From Zingiber officinale (Eukaryota; Streptophyta; Magnoliopsida; Zingiberales; Zingiberaceae), in the NCBI RefSeq assembly GCF_018446385.1, contig NC_056002.1, positions 5,691,474 through 5,755,473 on the forward strand: a stretch of 64,000 nucleotides of DNA, written 5' to 3'. Shown here piece by piece: positions 1 through 11,204 of the stretch (position 1 is its first letter; each line of letters starts with the position of its first letter). The translations under genes and the position numbers were made by a program. The notes under the pieces are model-generated. The model did no database searches, was not told where the DNA came from, and saw only the letters and a list, made by a program, of their open reading frames with translations.

Positions 1-477
1 TAATACCAAATACAAGAGGCTTACGATTCTAGTATTTCGAATATGTTTTTCGAAGTTGTGTTCTTTTGTTTTATTTTTCCTTGTGATTTGATTGTTCTTT
101 TCAGTTAACCTAAAGTTATTTTAGGAAATTAAATATTAGATTTCTATAAAAGGTTTTGTCTAGTCGGTGGTGGTTGCTCCCATATCCAAGAAGGTCATGT
201 GTCTCGCCACGTCAGTACTGGGAACCAATTATAGAAATTAATATTTAATGGAATTAATAACTTAAGGTGATTTGGGTCGAACGTGTTAAGTTCCGCAGGA
301 GATCCAAGTCAAAACCTAAAAGAATAAATAGATTAAGTTTTGGATCAAACGTGTTAAGTTCCGCAGGCGATCCAAAATTTAATTTAAAAGAACACATAGT
401 AGCTAGGAAAAGGTTCAGACCTTTGTACAAAATTTTTGTACAGTGGAACCTCTAGGCTTTCCGAGTAGCAACCAACA
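1..477 (+). mobile_element. 3' end of a long LTR (partial)
   Basis: This block is a direct repeat of about 6465-6934, the last 470 bases of the complete long LTR further right. Both end in GAGTAGCAACCAACA, so a plus-oriented LTR ends at 477 and begins before the window. It abuts a minus-oriented LTR of the same family at 478, which suggests insertion of one into the other. The superfamily is not determined. Fossil, non-coding. Confidence 0.6.
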
Positions 478-3400
478 CCTTCTTCTTCCTTCCTTCAAGT
501 TTCGGCCAAGCAAAAACTTCCAAAGGATGAAGAACTTTTTCCACCAACCAAGCTCCAAGGGATGCAAGAAACAAGCCTCCTTTCTCTCCTTTTCTCCAAG
601 TTAGATCCGACCACTTCTATGTCTCCAAGAGGTGATGAAGTCTCGGCCACAAGAAGGAGAAGAGAGAAGGGGAAGGGGAACCTCTAGGGGCCGACCACAC
701 CTAGGAAGAAAAGAGAGGAAGAAAAAGAATAGAGTCGTTCTTTATTAAGGTACCTCTACCCCCTCTTTTATAATCCTTGGTCTTGGCAAATAAGGAAATT
801 TTAATAAAAACTTCCTTAATTCTTTTGCAATGAAAAAGAAAAATTAATTAATTAAAAATTAATTTTCTTTTTCCAATTTTCTTGGCCGACCACTTTCTCC
901 CCAAAACAAGGAAAGTTTTAATTAAAACAAGAATTAAAACTTCCTAATTTGTTTCCGGAAATTTATAAAAATTTATCCAATAATTTTTATCCCTTCATGA
1001 TTGGTTAATAAAAAGGAAATTTTATAAATTAAAAACTTTCTTTTAAACATGTGGATAATGTTGGAGGATCGGTGGCCGCTAGAGGGGGGGTGAATAGCGT
1101 CTCACCCAAAACTTTACTTCCTATAATGTTAGTGCACAGCGGAATACAAAAATAAACTAACAAATACGAAAGTTAACCTAAAAACAATAAGGAAGAAGAC
1201 AACAAACCAAACACAAACCCTAACACAAGGCGTTTACGTGGTTCGGAGATAACTTGCTCCTACTCCACGGAGTGTCCGTAAGGTGGACGATCCCTCAATC
1301 CGTCGGTGGATTAGTCCCCGACAAACTCCGGCTAGCTCAACCTCCTTGTGGGTGGAGAAACCTCACCACAACTCCAACCAAGATCTCTTGGACAAAAGAG
1401 AAACCTTGAGCACTTAGTGACTACTAATTAGGCTTTAACCAAGTCTAATTTCGTCACCTTGGCCGGCCATACCAAGCTCCTTCTTATAAAGCTTGGAACA
1501 AATCAGAACCTGATTTGCCTGTTACCAGTCGACTGGTCCTTGCACCAGTCGACTGGTGCCAGCCCAACGGCTCTCTCAACGGCTCTGCTACAGTGCATCA
1601 GTCGACTGATCCATCACCAGTCGACTGCTACATTGCGCTACAGTACGCTACAGTAACTGCTACGGTGCCGCTACAGTGAAACCCTAAAACTAGGATTTTA
1701 CTCCGAGTACAATCTCTCATGCACTTGTACCCTCACCCTTATGACTCATTTGACGCTTTCTTTGCAGCCTTGACCTTTTGCCTTCAAGCCTACTTCCTTT
1801 GGCTCTCGTCCCTCGGATGCATCCAAGCCCGCGGCTTGTCCCCAATGCTATCCTTCGCGTATGCCTCGAAGTCGCTTCCCTCGGCCATTGTCCTTGTTGC
1901 CTTGTCCACGGTCCCTCGGATGCTCCATCCTTCACCGGACCCGAAGCCGTCAACTTGAGTCACATGTGTCACCTGCAGTCCTGCACAACTCAAGTACACA
2001 TATCAAATAACAAGGATAAACCTAACTTAAACCCTTTGCCCAAACACCAAAACACATGGTCCCACGGACCATTAGGATTGCTCCAACAGATAATTTCCAA
2101 AAAGGAAAGTTATCTCTAAAAATTAAAATCTCCTTTCAATCTACAAATAAGGAAAGATATTAAATCTTTTCTTAATCTTTTGTAGAAACTAATAAAAGAG
2201 AATTTTTAATTTTTAAACTTTCTTTTAAATCATGAAAATGATTAAAAGGAAAGTTGTTACCAAAATTAAAGTAAACCTTTTTATCTACAAATAAGGAAAG
2301 AGATTTAGCTCTTCTCTTAATCTTTTGTAGAATCTTATAAAAGGAAAGATTTAAATTTTTAAGCTCTCTTTTAAATCATGTTATCCACACAAGAAAAATT
2401 TTTAAAATTAAAATTCCTTTTTATTTTAATAGGGCCGGCCACCTAAGCTTGAGTTCAAGCTAAGGCCAGCCACATGAATTCACCCATGAACCAAGCCATG
2501 GCCGGCCCTAGTTTGGTCTCCAAGCTAGCTTGGTCGGCCCCTATAGGATGGGTAAGAAGGTGGGTATAGGTGTGTATAATACTCTATAATTAAGAGGCTA
2601 CGATAGGGACCGAGAGGAGGAATTGGTTTTGGTCTCCCGATGAAATTAAGCATCTCGTGTTCCCCCGAACACACAACTTAATTTCATCAATAATAATTCA
2701 TTCCACTAAAGAATTATTATTGAACTACCGCACCAATCCCAAATTACATTTTTGGGCTCCTTCTTATTATGAGTGTGTTAGTCTCCCTGTGTTTAAGATA
2801 ACAAATGTCCACTAATTAAGTAAGTTACTGACAACTCACTTAATTAATATCTACCTCCAAGAGTAGTACCACTCAACTTCATCGTCATGTCGGACTAAGT
2901 CCACCTGCAGGGTTTAATATGACAATCCTTATTAGCTCCTCTTGGGGACATTCTCAACCTATATCACTAGGACACATTTTCCTTCTATAATCAACAACAC
3001 ACAATATAAGTGATATCATTTCCCAACTTATCGGACTTATTGATTTATCGAACTAAATCTCACCCATTGATAAATTAAAAAAATAAATATCAAATATATG
3101 TGCTTGTTATTATATTAGGATTAAGAGCACACACTTCCATAATAACTGAGGTTTTTGTTTCTTTATAAAGTCAGTATAAAAGAAACGACCTCTAATGGTC
3201 CTACTCAATACACTCTAAGTGTACTAGTGTAATTATATAGTTAAGATAAACTAATACATAATTACACTACGACCTTCCAATGGTTTGTTCCTTTCCATCA
3301 TGGTCGTAAGCTACTGTTTATAATTTATAAGGTACTGATAACATGATCCTCTGTGTGTGACACCACACACCATGTTATCTACAATATAAATTAATTGAAC

Positions 3401-3499
3401 AACTACATTTATCATAAATGTAGACATTTGACCAATGTGATTCTTATTTCTAGATAAATGTTTATATCAAAAGCTAGACTTTTAGTATACATCCTAACA
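478..3499 (-). mobile_element. Long LTR fragment, inverted, interrupted by a solo LTR
   Basis: Read on the minus strand this starts TGTTAGGATGTATAC at 3499 and matches the first ~1.8 kb of the plus-oriented LTR that starts at 4546. Shared landmarks are the GGCCGGCC-rich stretch near 2430-2530 and the 'cctctcggtccctat' type motif. A different LTR (1059-2088) is inserted in it. With the copy at 4546 it forms a large inverted repeat. Fossil of an undetermined LTR family; no coding sequence seen. Confidence 0.6.
1059..2088. mobile_element. Solo LTR, 1,030 bp, with 5-bp target duplication
   Basis: It begins TGTTGGAG and ends CTCCAACA, the short inverted ends typical of an LTR. It is flanked on both sides by GATAA (1054-1058 and 2089-2093), a perfect 5-bp target duplication. 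It carries the 'gctagaggggggtgaatag' block seen in other LTR families here, and CAGTCGACTGGT repeats near 1525-1630. No internal region is present, so it is a recombined solo LTR. It sits inside an older LTR. Confidence 0.8.
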
Positions 3500-4545
3500 A
3501 GAGAAAGTCCTCGTAGGTAGGACAATCGGACAAGGGGATGGCGCCCAAGGAGTTGGGGCAATAGGAGATCCACTCAGCTAGGAAACAATTTCCCCTTGGA
3601 CCGAGCTGCAGGAGGGTAGAGTTGAAGGCAGCTGCTCGGAAGACAGGACCAGAGTGCTTTTCCTATCTGGTGTGGATCATGGGGAAGGCACAGTAGCCGA
3701 AGGCGTTCGCTCAGAAGATAGTTATTTAGTGGTGTCAGAATGACTTCTCTTGTGTCTGACCCTAAGTTGTGTTTTAGATACAAGGGAAGGAACTTCCTTC
3801 GGTGTTATAAGAGGGTTGGGAGGTAACCTTTCTTCCACACTAGCTATCGCACCAGTACCACCCACTCGGTTGCTGGAAGCCTCTCCAAAGAGGTCGAATG
3901 ACTGACCTTCTTTTTCTACCAAAAGGGCTTGATCTCGCCAATCTATTTTAGCCTCTTCCAATCGTAGAGACTCGGAAACCAGAGCCTTGAACATGATTCT
4001 CGCTGTATAAAATAGAAAAGACCTCTGTTAGTGATAACATAAAAACTAAGTTACCAATTCTTACCAAAAGAGAAGAGAAGTGTTGCTTAGACTGGACTCA
4101 ATTTGAACATATAGAGGAGGTCCTCCTGTAACAGCTAGGGAATGTTGAATTGCAGGTTGATCAGCTTCTTCGAAGCATAAATGAATGTAGGTTCGTAGCG
4201 GTGGTCTCCTAACTCAGGAGAGGGGGAAATGCCCACTTGCCAACCGGTCGGTCAAGACGCAGAATCAGACACTTTAGATAAAAAAGAAATATGATTTCCA
4301 TCCTTTATTAGATGAAGATATTTTCTTGAAGAAAACTACTTCAGGATAGAATTGAAACAAGAAAATCCTATGCTCTAATTTTTTTAAAATAATAAAATAG
4401 TGGAAAGTACGAGGGGTCAAGGGAATTTCATATAAATGAAATAGGATCGTCATTCCACACATCGATCGGAAGGCATTGGGAGCAAGTTGTTAGAGCAAAA
4501 TATGAAAGTGTTGACTTATTTTAGATAGAAAGTGGGGGATAGGGA
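3500..4545 (-). mobile_element. Gypsy-type gag-like fossil, downstream part
   Basis: Minus-strand reading blocks at 4274-4462 and 3722-3994 resemble the plant 'putative gypsy type transposon' gag-like family (PF04195 type). The first contains the segment IPLTPRTFHYF; the second is charged and coil-like. This block continues the gag-like fossil at 6940-7297, from which it is separated by the LTR at 4546-6934. The copy is clearly broken in several places. Family assignment is from remembered motifs and needs a profile search. Confidence 0.5.
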
Positions 4546-6934
4546 TGTTAGAGTGTATACTGAAAGCCTAAGCTTTTATAAACATTTATTTTGAATAAAA
4601 AATCACATTTGGTCAAATTGTCTACATTTAGTTGCAGCTGTTCAATTAATTTATATTGTAGATAACATAGTATGTGGTGCCATATACAGAAGATGATGTT
4701 ATCAGTACCTTATAAATTATAAACAGTAGCTCATGACCAAAATGGAAAGGAACAAACCATTGGAAGGTCGTAGTGTAATTAGGAATTAGTTTATCTTAAC
4801 TATATAATTACACTAGTACACTTAGAGTGTATTGAGTAGGACCATTAGAGGTCGTTTCTTTTATACTGACTTTATAAAGGAACAAAGACCTCAGTTATTA
4901 TGGAAGTGTGTGCTCTTAATCCTAACATAATAACAAGCACATATATTTGATATTTATTTCTTTAATTTATCAATGAGTGATATTTAGTTCGATAAATCAA
5001 TAAGCCTGATAAGTTGGGAAATGATATCACTTATAGTGTGTGTTGTTGATTATAGAAGGAAACTGTGTCCTAGAGATCTAGGTTGATAATGCCCCCAAGA
5101 TGAGCTCATAAGGATTGTCATGTTAAACCCTGCAAGTGGACTTAGTCCAACATGACGATAAGGTTGAGTGGTACTATTCTTGGATTAAGATATTAATTAA
5201 ATGAGTTGTCAGTAACTCACTTAATTAGTGGACATTCGTCATCTTAAACACAGGGAGACTAACACATTCATAATAAGAAGGAACCCAAAAATATAATTTG
5301 GGATTGGTGCGGTAGTTCAATAATAGTTCTCTAGTGGAATGAATTATTATTGATAAAATTAAGTTGTGTGTTCGGGGCGAACACGGGATGCTTAATTTTA
5401 TCGGGAGACCAAAATCAATTCCTCCTCTCGGTCCCTATCATAGCCTCTTATTTATAGAGTACTATACCCATCTATACCCACTTTCATACCCATGATGTAG
5501 GGGTCGGCCAAGCTAGCTTGTGGATCAAGCTAGGGCCGGCCAAGCCTTGGTTCATGGGTGGCCGGCCCTAGCTTGAACCCAAGCTTAGGTGGCCGACCCC
5601 CATTAAATTTAAAAGAATTTTAATTTTAAAATTTTCTTATGTGAAAGATATAATTTATTGGAGAGATTTAAAATTAAAATATCTCTTTTAAAAGGATCTA
5701 CAAAAGATTAAAGAAAGAGATTAGATCTCTTTCCTTATTTGTAGATTGGAAAGATATTTTATTTTTCTTCTTTATAAATTATTCACATGTGGAAAATTAA
5801 AATTATAAAAATTTCTTTTTATCAACCATGAAGGAATTTTAAAGGGAAATTTTATTTTTTAAAATTTTTGAAGACAAATAAGGAATTGAAATTGCCTTGT
5901 TTGCTCTTATTGATGTGGTCGGCCATGACATGAAGGTTTAGGAAATTTTTGTTTAATTTTTCTTAATTAATTCATGTCAAGGAAAGTTAAGGGAATTTTA
6001 TTATAATTAAATTTCCTTATTTACCAAAGCTAAGGATTATAAAAGAGGGGATTGGGGTGCCTTCATGACATACAACTTTTATTATTCTTCTCCCTCTTTT
6101 CTTCCTTGGTGTGGCCGGCCTCATCTTTTCTCTTCTCTCCATCTTTGTGGCCGAAATTCCCCTTGCTCTTGGAGATTAAGTGGTGGCCGGTTTCTAGCTT
6201 AGAGAAGAAGGAGAGAAAGCTTTCATCCCTTGGAGTTTGGTTGGTTGTTTCTCTTCTTCCTTGGAGGTGCACTTGATTTGGCCAAACCTTGCAAGGAGGA
6301 GAAGAAGGTGCTTTGGTGGTTTCTCATCTCGGAAGACCGTTGCCCACACAACGTCCGAGGTTAGAAGAGGAATACGGTAGAAGACTTAGAGGTTTTTGCT
6401 TGCAAAAGAAAAGGTATACTAGTATTTTATTTCCGCATCATACTAGTTTTATCTTCATGTAAAAATACCAAATACAAGAGGCATGCGATTCTAGTATTTT
6501 GAATTTATTTTCGATGTTGTGTTCTTTGTTTTTCTTTTCCTTGTGATTTGATTGTTCTTTTCGGTTGACCTAAAGCTATTTAAGGAAATTAAATATTAAC
6601 TTTTCTTAAAAGGCTTTGTCTAGGCGGTGATGGTTGTTCCCATATCCAAGAAGGCCATGTGCCTCGCCATGCAGTCCTGGAAGCCAATTTTGGAAATTAA
6701 TATTTAATGAAATTAATAACCTAGGTGATTTGGATCGAACGTGTTAAGTTCCGCAGGAGATCTAAGTCTAAACCTAAAAGAATAAATAGATTAAATTTTG
6801 GATTAAACGTGTTAAGTTCCGCAGGCGATCCAAGTTTAATTTAAAAGAACACATGGTAGCTAGGAAAAGGTTCAGACCTTTGTACAAAAATTTTGTACAG
6901 TGGAACCATTAGATTTTCCGAGTAGCAACCAACA
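4546..6934 (+). mobile_element. Solo long LTR, 2,389 bp, perfect target duplication
   Basis: The block begins TGTTAGAGTGTATACTG and ends CGAGTAGCAACCAACA. AGGGA lies immediately on each side (4541-4545 and 6935-6939), a perfect 5-bp target duplication, so the boundaries are firm. It contains GGCCGGCC-rich segments (5520-5600, 6110-6120) and AT-rich blocks but no reading frame that I recognise. It inserted into a minus-strand Gypsy-type gag-like sequence. Its first ~1.8 kb matches 478-3499 in inverted orientation and its last ~470 bp matches 1-477. Confidence 0.8.
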
Positions 6935-6939
6935 AGGGA

Positions 6940-7297
6940 AGCACAAACTAGTCTAAAGCTGATCTTTGAAGAAGGCGACGTATCCCGGCGAAGGATGGTG
7001 GGGACTGGCTTGAGGGTCGGGAATGAGAATACACAAGTTTTTAGGGATCTCCAAAGCTAGATAGACCATCTCAAGGTCGTAGTTATCGAAATTAGAATGA
7101 GTGAACATGTACCAAGGGGTAAAAGTTTCTTGGGCCATGGATAAACAAATGAGAGATGCAGGAACATTGAAAAAAACACTTACTAGGAAGATCGTGGGAA
7201 AGAGAGCGTAGTGGTTAGAAGTCATCAGAGAAGAAAACTGAAGAAGACAAGGCACAAATGAATTACTTCCTAAAACGCTTAGGGTTTTTGACAAGAG
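6940..7297 (-). mobile_element. Gypsy-type gag-like fossil, upstream part
   Basis: A minus-strand reading block from about 7294 contains DLEMVYLALEIPKNLCILIP and then PSPGYVAFFKDQL. This resembles the start of plant gypsy-type gag-like proteins (PF04195 type). The solo LTR at 4546-6934 lies immediately downstream and the sequence resumes at 4545. Broken fossil; age not measurable here. Confidence 0.5.
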
Positions 7298-7596
7298 CCC
7301 TGAGATATCTTTAAAGCCTAACTGTCCGATTAGAATGGCTTGATTGGTTACAACCGTCAGATCGGAGGAGATGAATCACCATTGATTCGTATGAAAAGAT
7401 ATGCATTGGCTATCACATCAAAGAAAGGGGAGTTGGTGGTACACGTGGTGGTTGCCTATAAAATAGTATTTATGATGAACAAGATAATCGTATCATTTCG
7501 TTAGTACGATCACACATGTATCGCCGACACCTTACCCTACATTTCAAGCGCTTGACATACATTTTTTTTTGAGAAAGATAACGTTAACAATAATAT

Positions 7597-9068
7597 TGAG
7601 GGGCGATAGTTAGAGTCACTAACAAATCGGATAAACGGACGACAATAGGACTCAGGTCTAGTAAATCGGTCACGAACCTTCTTCGACTAGACTTGAAAAG
7701 GAGGCTTGTGACACGGAGTGTTGTGAGTGGACCCAAAGATAATGTGGGGTCGATAGTCAAGATGATGTGATAGTTAAAGTCAATATGAGTTGACAGTCAA
7801 AGTCAAGGTAAGGTAGTAGTCAAAGTCAAGGTGTATGTATTTGAACATACCACTTTCAATAGGGTTCAACTCTCCACTTTTCATAGGCATGACTCCCAAC
7901 ATAAATTCGACCGACCCCAAAGTAGTTCGGACCTCCAATTCTCATCTCTCCATTTATCATGGGCATGCCTCCCATTATAAACTCGACAAGTGCCAGAGCC
8001 GATCGGACCTCCAGAGCTCAACTCTTCACTTCTAATGGGCATGCCCCCAACATAAACCCGACCAGTTCTAGAGTTGGTTGGACTTCTGGGGCTTGGTTCT
8101 CAACTTCTCATGGGCTTGACCCCTAACATAAATCTGATCAGCCCTAGAGTCAATTGATCCTCTAGGGCTCAGCTCTCCACTTCTCATGGACATGACTCCT
8201 AGTATAAATTCAACTGGCGCTAGAGCCAGTTGGACTTTCGGGGCTCAGCTACCCACTTCTCATGGGCATGACTCCTAGCATAAATTCGATCGACGCCAGA
8301 ACCGGTCGGACCTTTGGGGCTCAGCTCCCCACTTCTCATGGGCATGACTTGTAGTATAAACCCGATCGGCCCCAGAGTCGATCGAACCTCTGGGGCTCAG
8401 CTCCCCACTTCTCATGGGAATTGGCACTAACATAAATCCGACCGGATGGCCCCAGAGCCGGTCAAACCTCTGGGGCTCAGCTCCCCACTTTCATCGGTAC
8501 GACTCCCAACATAAATTCAACTAGCCCTAGAGTTAATCGGACCTCTAGGGTTCAGCTCTCCACTTCTCTTAGGCATGACTCCCAATATAAATCCGATCGG
8601 CCCACGCCGATCAAACTTCAACAGGGTTTGGCTCCCCACCTCACATAGGCATGACTCCCAACCTAAACTCGGTTGGCCCCAAGCCGATCGGACTCCCTCT
8701 AGAAGAAAGTATTATCAGAGAATCACAATCACTTGTCATAAAATAATGGCTACTCACCATAGAATATTCCACTATTTTGACATATACACGAAATGAAATC
8801 TTCCTCTACATAGAGGAAGGTTAATGCACATCCTCCACTACCCGACATATCCTGACACCAGACATTCTCTAATGTTTATTTATTGCGGAGGTTATGAGAG
8901 GCGATATAAAAAGGGAATCATCTCCGTTGGCCAGGTTCGTACATACACACGTATCCATACTATTATTTTAATGTTATCTTCTTCTCTATTTTTCACCGGG
9001 GCTACGGTTCTGACTTGAGCATAGGATTGTCTATGCTAAGGACCCCCTTCCTGATTCTCTCTCTAACA
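7597..9068 (+). mobile_element. Probable Gypsy LTR with minisatellite
   Basis: About eleven ~77-bp repeats (7860-8703) are followed by a strong TATA-like sequence at about 8906 (GATATAAAAAGGG). A TGACTTGAG...GGACCCCC motif near 9010-9050 resembles the region downstream of transcription start in monocot Gypsy LTRs, and the block ends CTCTCTAACA. I see no clean target duplication, so both ends are approximate and the superfamily is tentative. Confidence 0.45.
7860..8703. repeat. Minisatellite, ~77-bp unit, about 11 copies
   Basis: The units share the core 'catgggcatgactcc' followed by 'cataaa', a 'gaccggcc.cagag' stretch and 'ctctggggctcag'. The copies have diverged by scattered substitutions and small length changes, so the array is not recent. 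It lies upstream of the TATA-like site of the surrounding LTR-like block, where it would be part of U3. Confidence 0.8.
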
Positions 9069-10165
9069 TTCCTATTTGCTCCCTTCGTGGTGTGCGCGGG
9101 TCCATGACTTTCAACTTCTGGTCCTTCCTCCGTCAACATTCTTGTCTTCTCATCGACTGCTCATCTACTCAGCTTCCGGACGGAATCACTTGGTATCACT
9201 TTAATGCATGATTACGAGGAAGAGACCCTACTGGAACACTTGTAACTAAAAGTTGTTGTCGATGAGGGGTAGGGTTACCTTAAGCAATAGTAATCTTAGT
9301 CACATGATTGTTTACCCTTCTAGTGTGTCTCTTGTTCCTCAATGAGCAATCAATTGTATAGACAAGCTAGGAAGAGAATTCTTGTGCTGTAGATCTGGAA
9401 ATCAACATCGTTCGCATTTGGTCAGATGAGATTTATACATCAGACCTAAGAATTGTGGTGGATTAGGCATTACAAAATATTTCAATATCGACAATAGCTG
9501 CCTACTATGTAAATGGTGGATTGCCATGGAATGAACTGGTTCATCCAAACTGGTTGCACCTCGGTTGAAGTCACAAAAGGCTTTGTTCGAGCATCTAACT
9601 AGAATCTTCTCGCCGACGACGACCCTCTTCCTCTCTAACAGATCGAAATTGCTCAATGACTCGCCCTCCCGACCATTTTGATAAACTATTAAATAAGAAA
9701 GACTGGACCATTATCAACTCCTACCTGTTTTAATTGTCTTCAACCACCATATCAACAACCAATTGGCTCTGTTGAATCCTCATGGCTACAAAATGAAGTA
9801 AAATAAAAAACTATGCAATCCCAAACCATTCAAGTCCATTAACACTTACATTACATAAGCATGGTTAACAATGGCCAACGAGGGAACTCTTTCTTCAGAG
9901 TGTCCTTCACATAGAGTCAAACGACAAAAAACAAAAGCAAAGTAAACCTTATCCATATAGGCAGGCGTGGACAGTTTCACCACCACTGCCATATGCTCGT
10001 ACAGAGAAGCAGTTCTTTCTTCTCTCCAAGAGCAGTGACTAATCTAGACTCTGACACAAGGTCTAGTTCAGTTCAATACAATGACTGTTTAAGGGACAAA
10101 GTAAAATATGCCCTTCTCACTCGAATATATATGATATAAATACTGCTCCGTAGAATCTTAAACCT
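9069..10165. other. Intergenic, nothing recognised
   Basis: This stretch lies between the LTR-like block and the 3' end of the expansin gene. It has short open frames on both strands but none with recognisable domains or repeats. The last few hundred bases should include the expansin 3' UTR, but I see no decisive polyadenylation signal. Confidence 0.4.
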
Positions 10166-11089
10166 TCAGCGGAATTGTCCGCCACTGAAGGTTTGGCCGA
10201 AGGACCAGGATGGAGGAGCCGTATTGTAAGAGAGCACAGCTCTGCCATCACTTGTGATGACCTTGAAGGAGAGGGCTTGGCCATTGAGGAAGGTGTTGCT
10301 CTGCCAATTCTGGCCCCAGTTCCTCGACATGGGCTGCCACCCCGTCCTCGACCCCTTGATCATGACGGCATGAACATCCCCGGCTCCTCCCACGTTGGTG
10401 ACCAAAACCAAGTTGAAGTAGGAGTGGCCGTTGATGGTGAACCTTATGCCACCTCTCTTCCTGCAGGGTACCCTGCGAAAACAGAATAAGCAAATAATTA
10501 CTTATTTTTGATAAATTTACGAAATCTCTAAGAAGTCGAGGGCTTCGTCACCCACCTGCGATACGCAACGGGTACAATCCCAGCTCTGTACTGAGCAATG
10601 CGGAGGAAGACTGGCTGAGAGAGATCGAAGTGTTGGCGAGGGGGGTTGCACCACCCCCCTGCATCGTTTGGCAGAGCGCTGTTCGGAGGGCAGAAGTTGG
10701 TGGCGGTGACAACGATGGATCCCCGCAAGCAGTTCCTGCGATCATTGACGCACGCCAACTCGTAGCAAGCCCCGCAGCTAAGGCCGTTGTTGAAGAGGGC
10801 AGTGCTGAGGGCTGCGGTGTTGGTGCCGTAGCCTTGGCTGTACAAGTTGCCGTACCCACAAGCTCCTCCTGCAACGCAAAGTCTGAATTATGATTGATTT
10901 CTTTGGAAATAGGCAGAACTAGTTGTAAGTACGAAGGAAATTAAGCACACCCATAGTCCCTGAAGCATCACTTCCTCCATAGAATGTGGCATGGGCTGTC
11001 ACCCATCCTCCTCCGTAGCCATGCACAGCTGGGAGCAGTGAGACTAGGGAGAGGAAAACAACTCCAAGAGAACTCATTCTCGGAACCAT
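10166..11089 (-). CDS. EXPA: Alpha-expansin, 3 exons
   Basis: Alpha-expansins are secreted wall proteins that loosen cellulose-xyloglucan contacts at acid pH during growth. Minus-strand exons are 11089-10951, 10868-10556 and 10472-10166, all with GT-AG introns, giving 252 residues, the usual family length. Residues 1-24 form a signal peptide (hydrophobic [17 protein letters not shown]). The six-stranded double-psi barrel domain carries TFYGG (35-39), GACGYG (48-53), cysteines at 50, 78, 81, 86, 93, 106 and 120, and the hallmark HFD (126-128). The C-terminal cellulose-binding-like domain follows from VPCRKRGG (152 on) and holds conserved tryptophans ([14 protein letters not shown]). I chose the ATG at 11089. 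An in-frame ATG four codons later (11077) is also possible, and one at 11152 would lengthen and spoil the signal peptide. The subfamily number cannot be assigned without a tree. Confidence 0.96.
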
Positions 11090-11193
11090 GTCCTTGAAGG
11101 AGGAGCAAATGCAATGGGTTGAGAGGAAATGGAGGCAGTCGGAGAGGCTCAAATAGGTGTTTGAACTGGTGGGTCTCCTTTGTTTTAACCCCC

Positions 11194-11201
11194 CTATTTA
11201 A
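11194..11201 (-). promoter_or_regulatory. Candidate TATA box of the expansin gene
   Basis: The minus strand reads TAAATAGGGG here, about 105 bases upstream of the chosen expansin ATG. That is a normal spacing for a plant TATA box followed by a short 5' UTR. Supported by sequence and position only. Confidence 0.4.
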
Positions 11202-11204
11202 TGC

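Noticed and set aside
9402-9656. 84-codon minus-strand open frame
   Set aside because: No motif or repeat match that I recognise and no supporting gene context.
10175-10893. Plus-strand open frames over the expansin exons
   Set aside because: They are antisense shadows of GC-rich coding exons; the minus-strand expansin explains the sequence fully.
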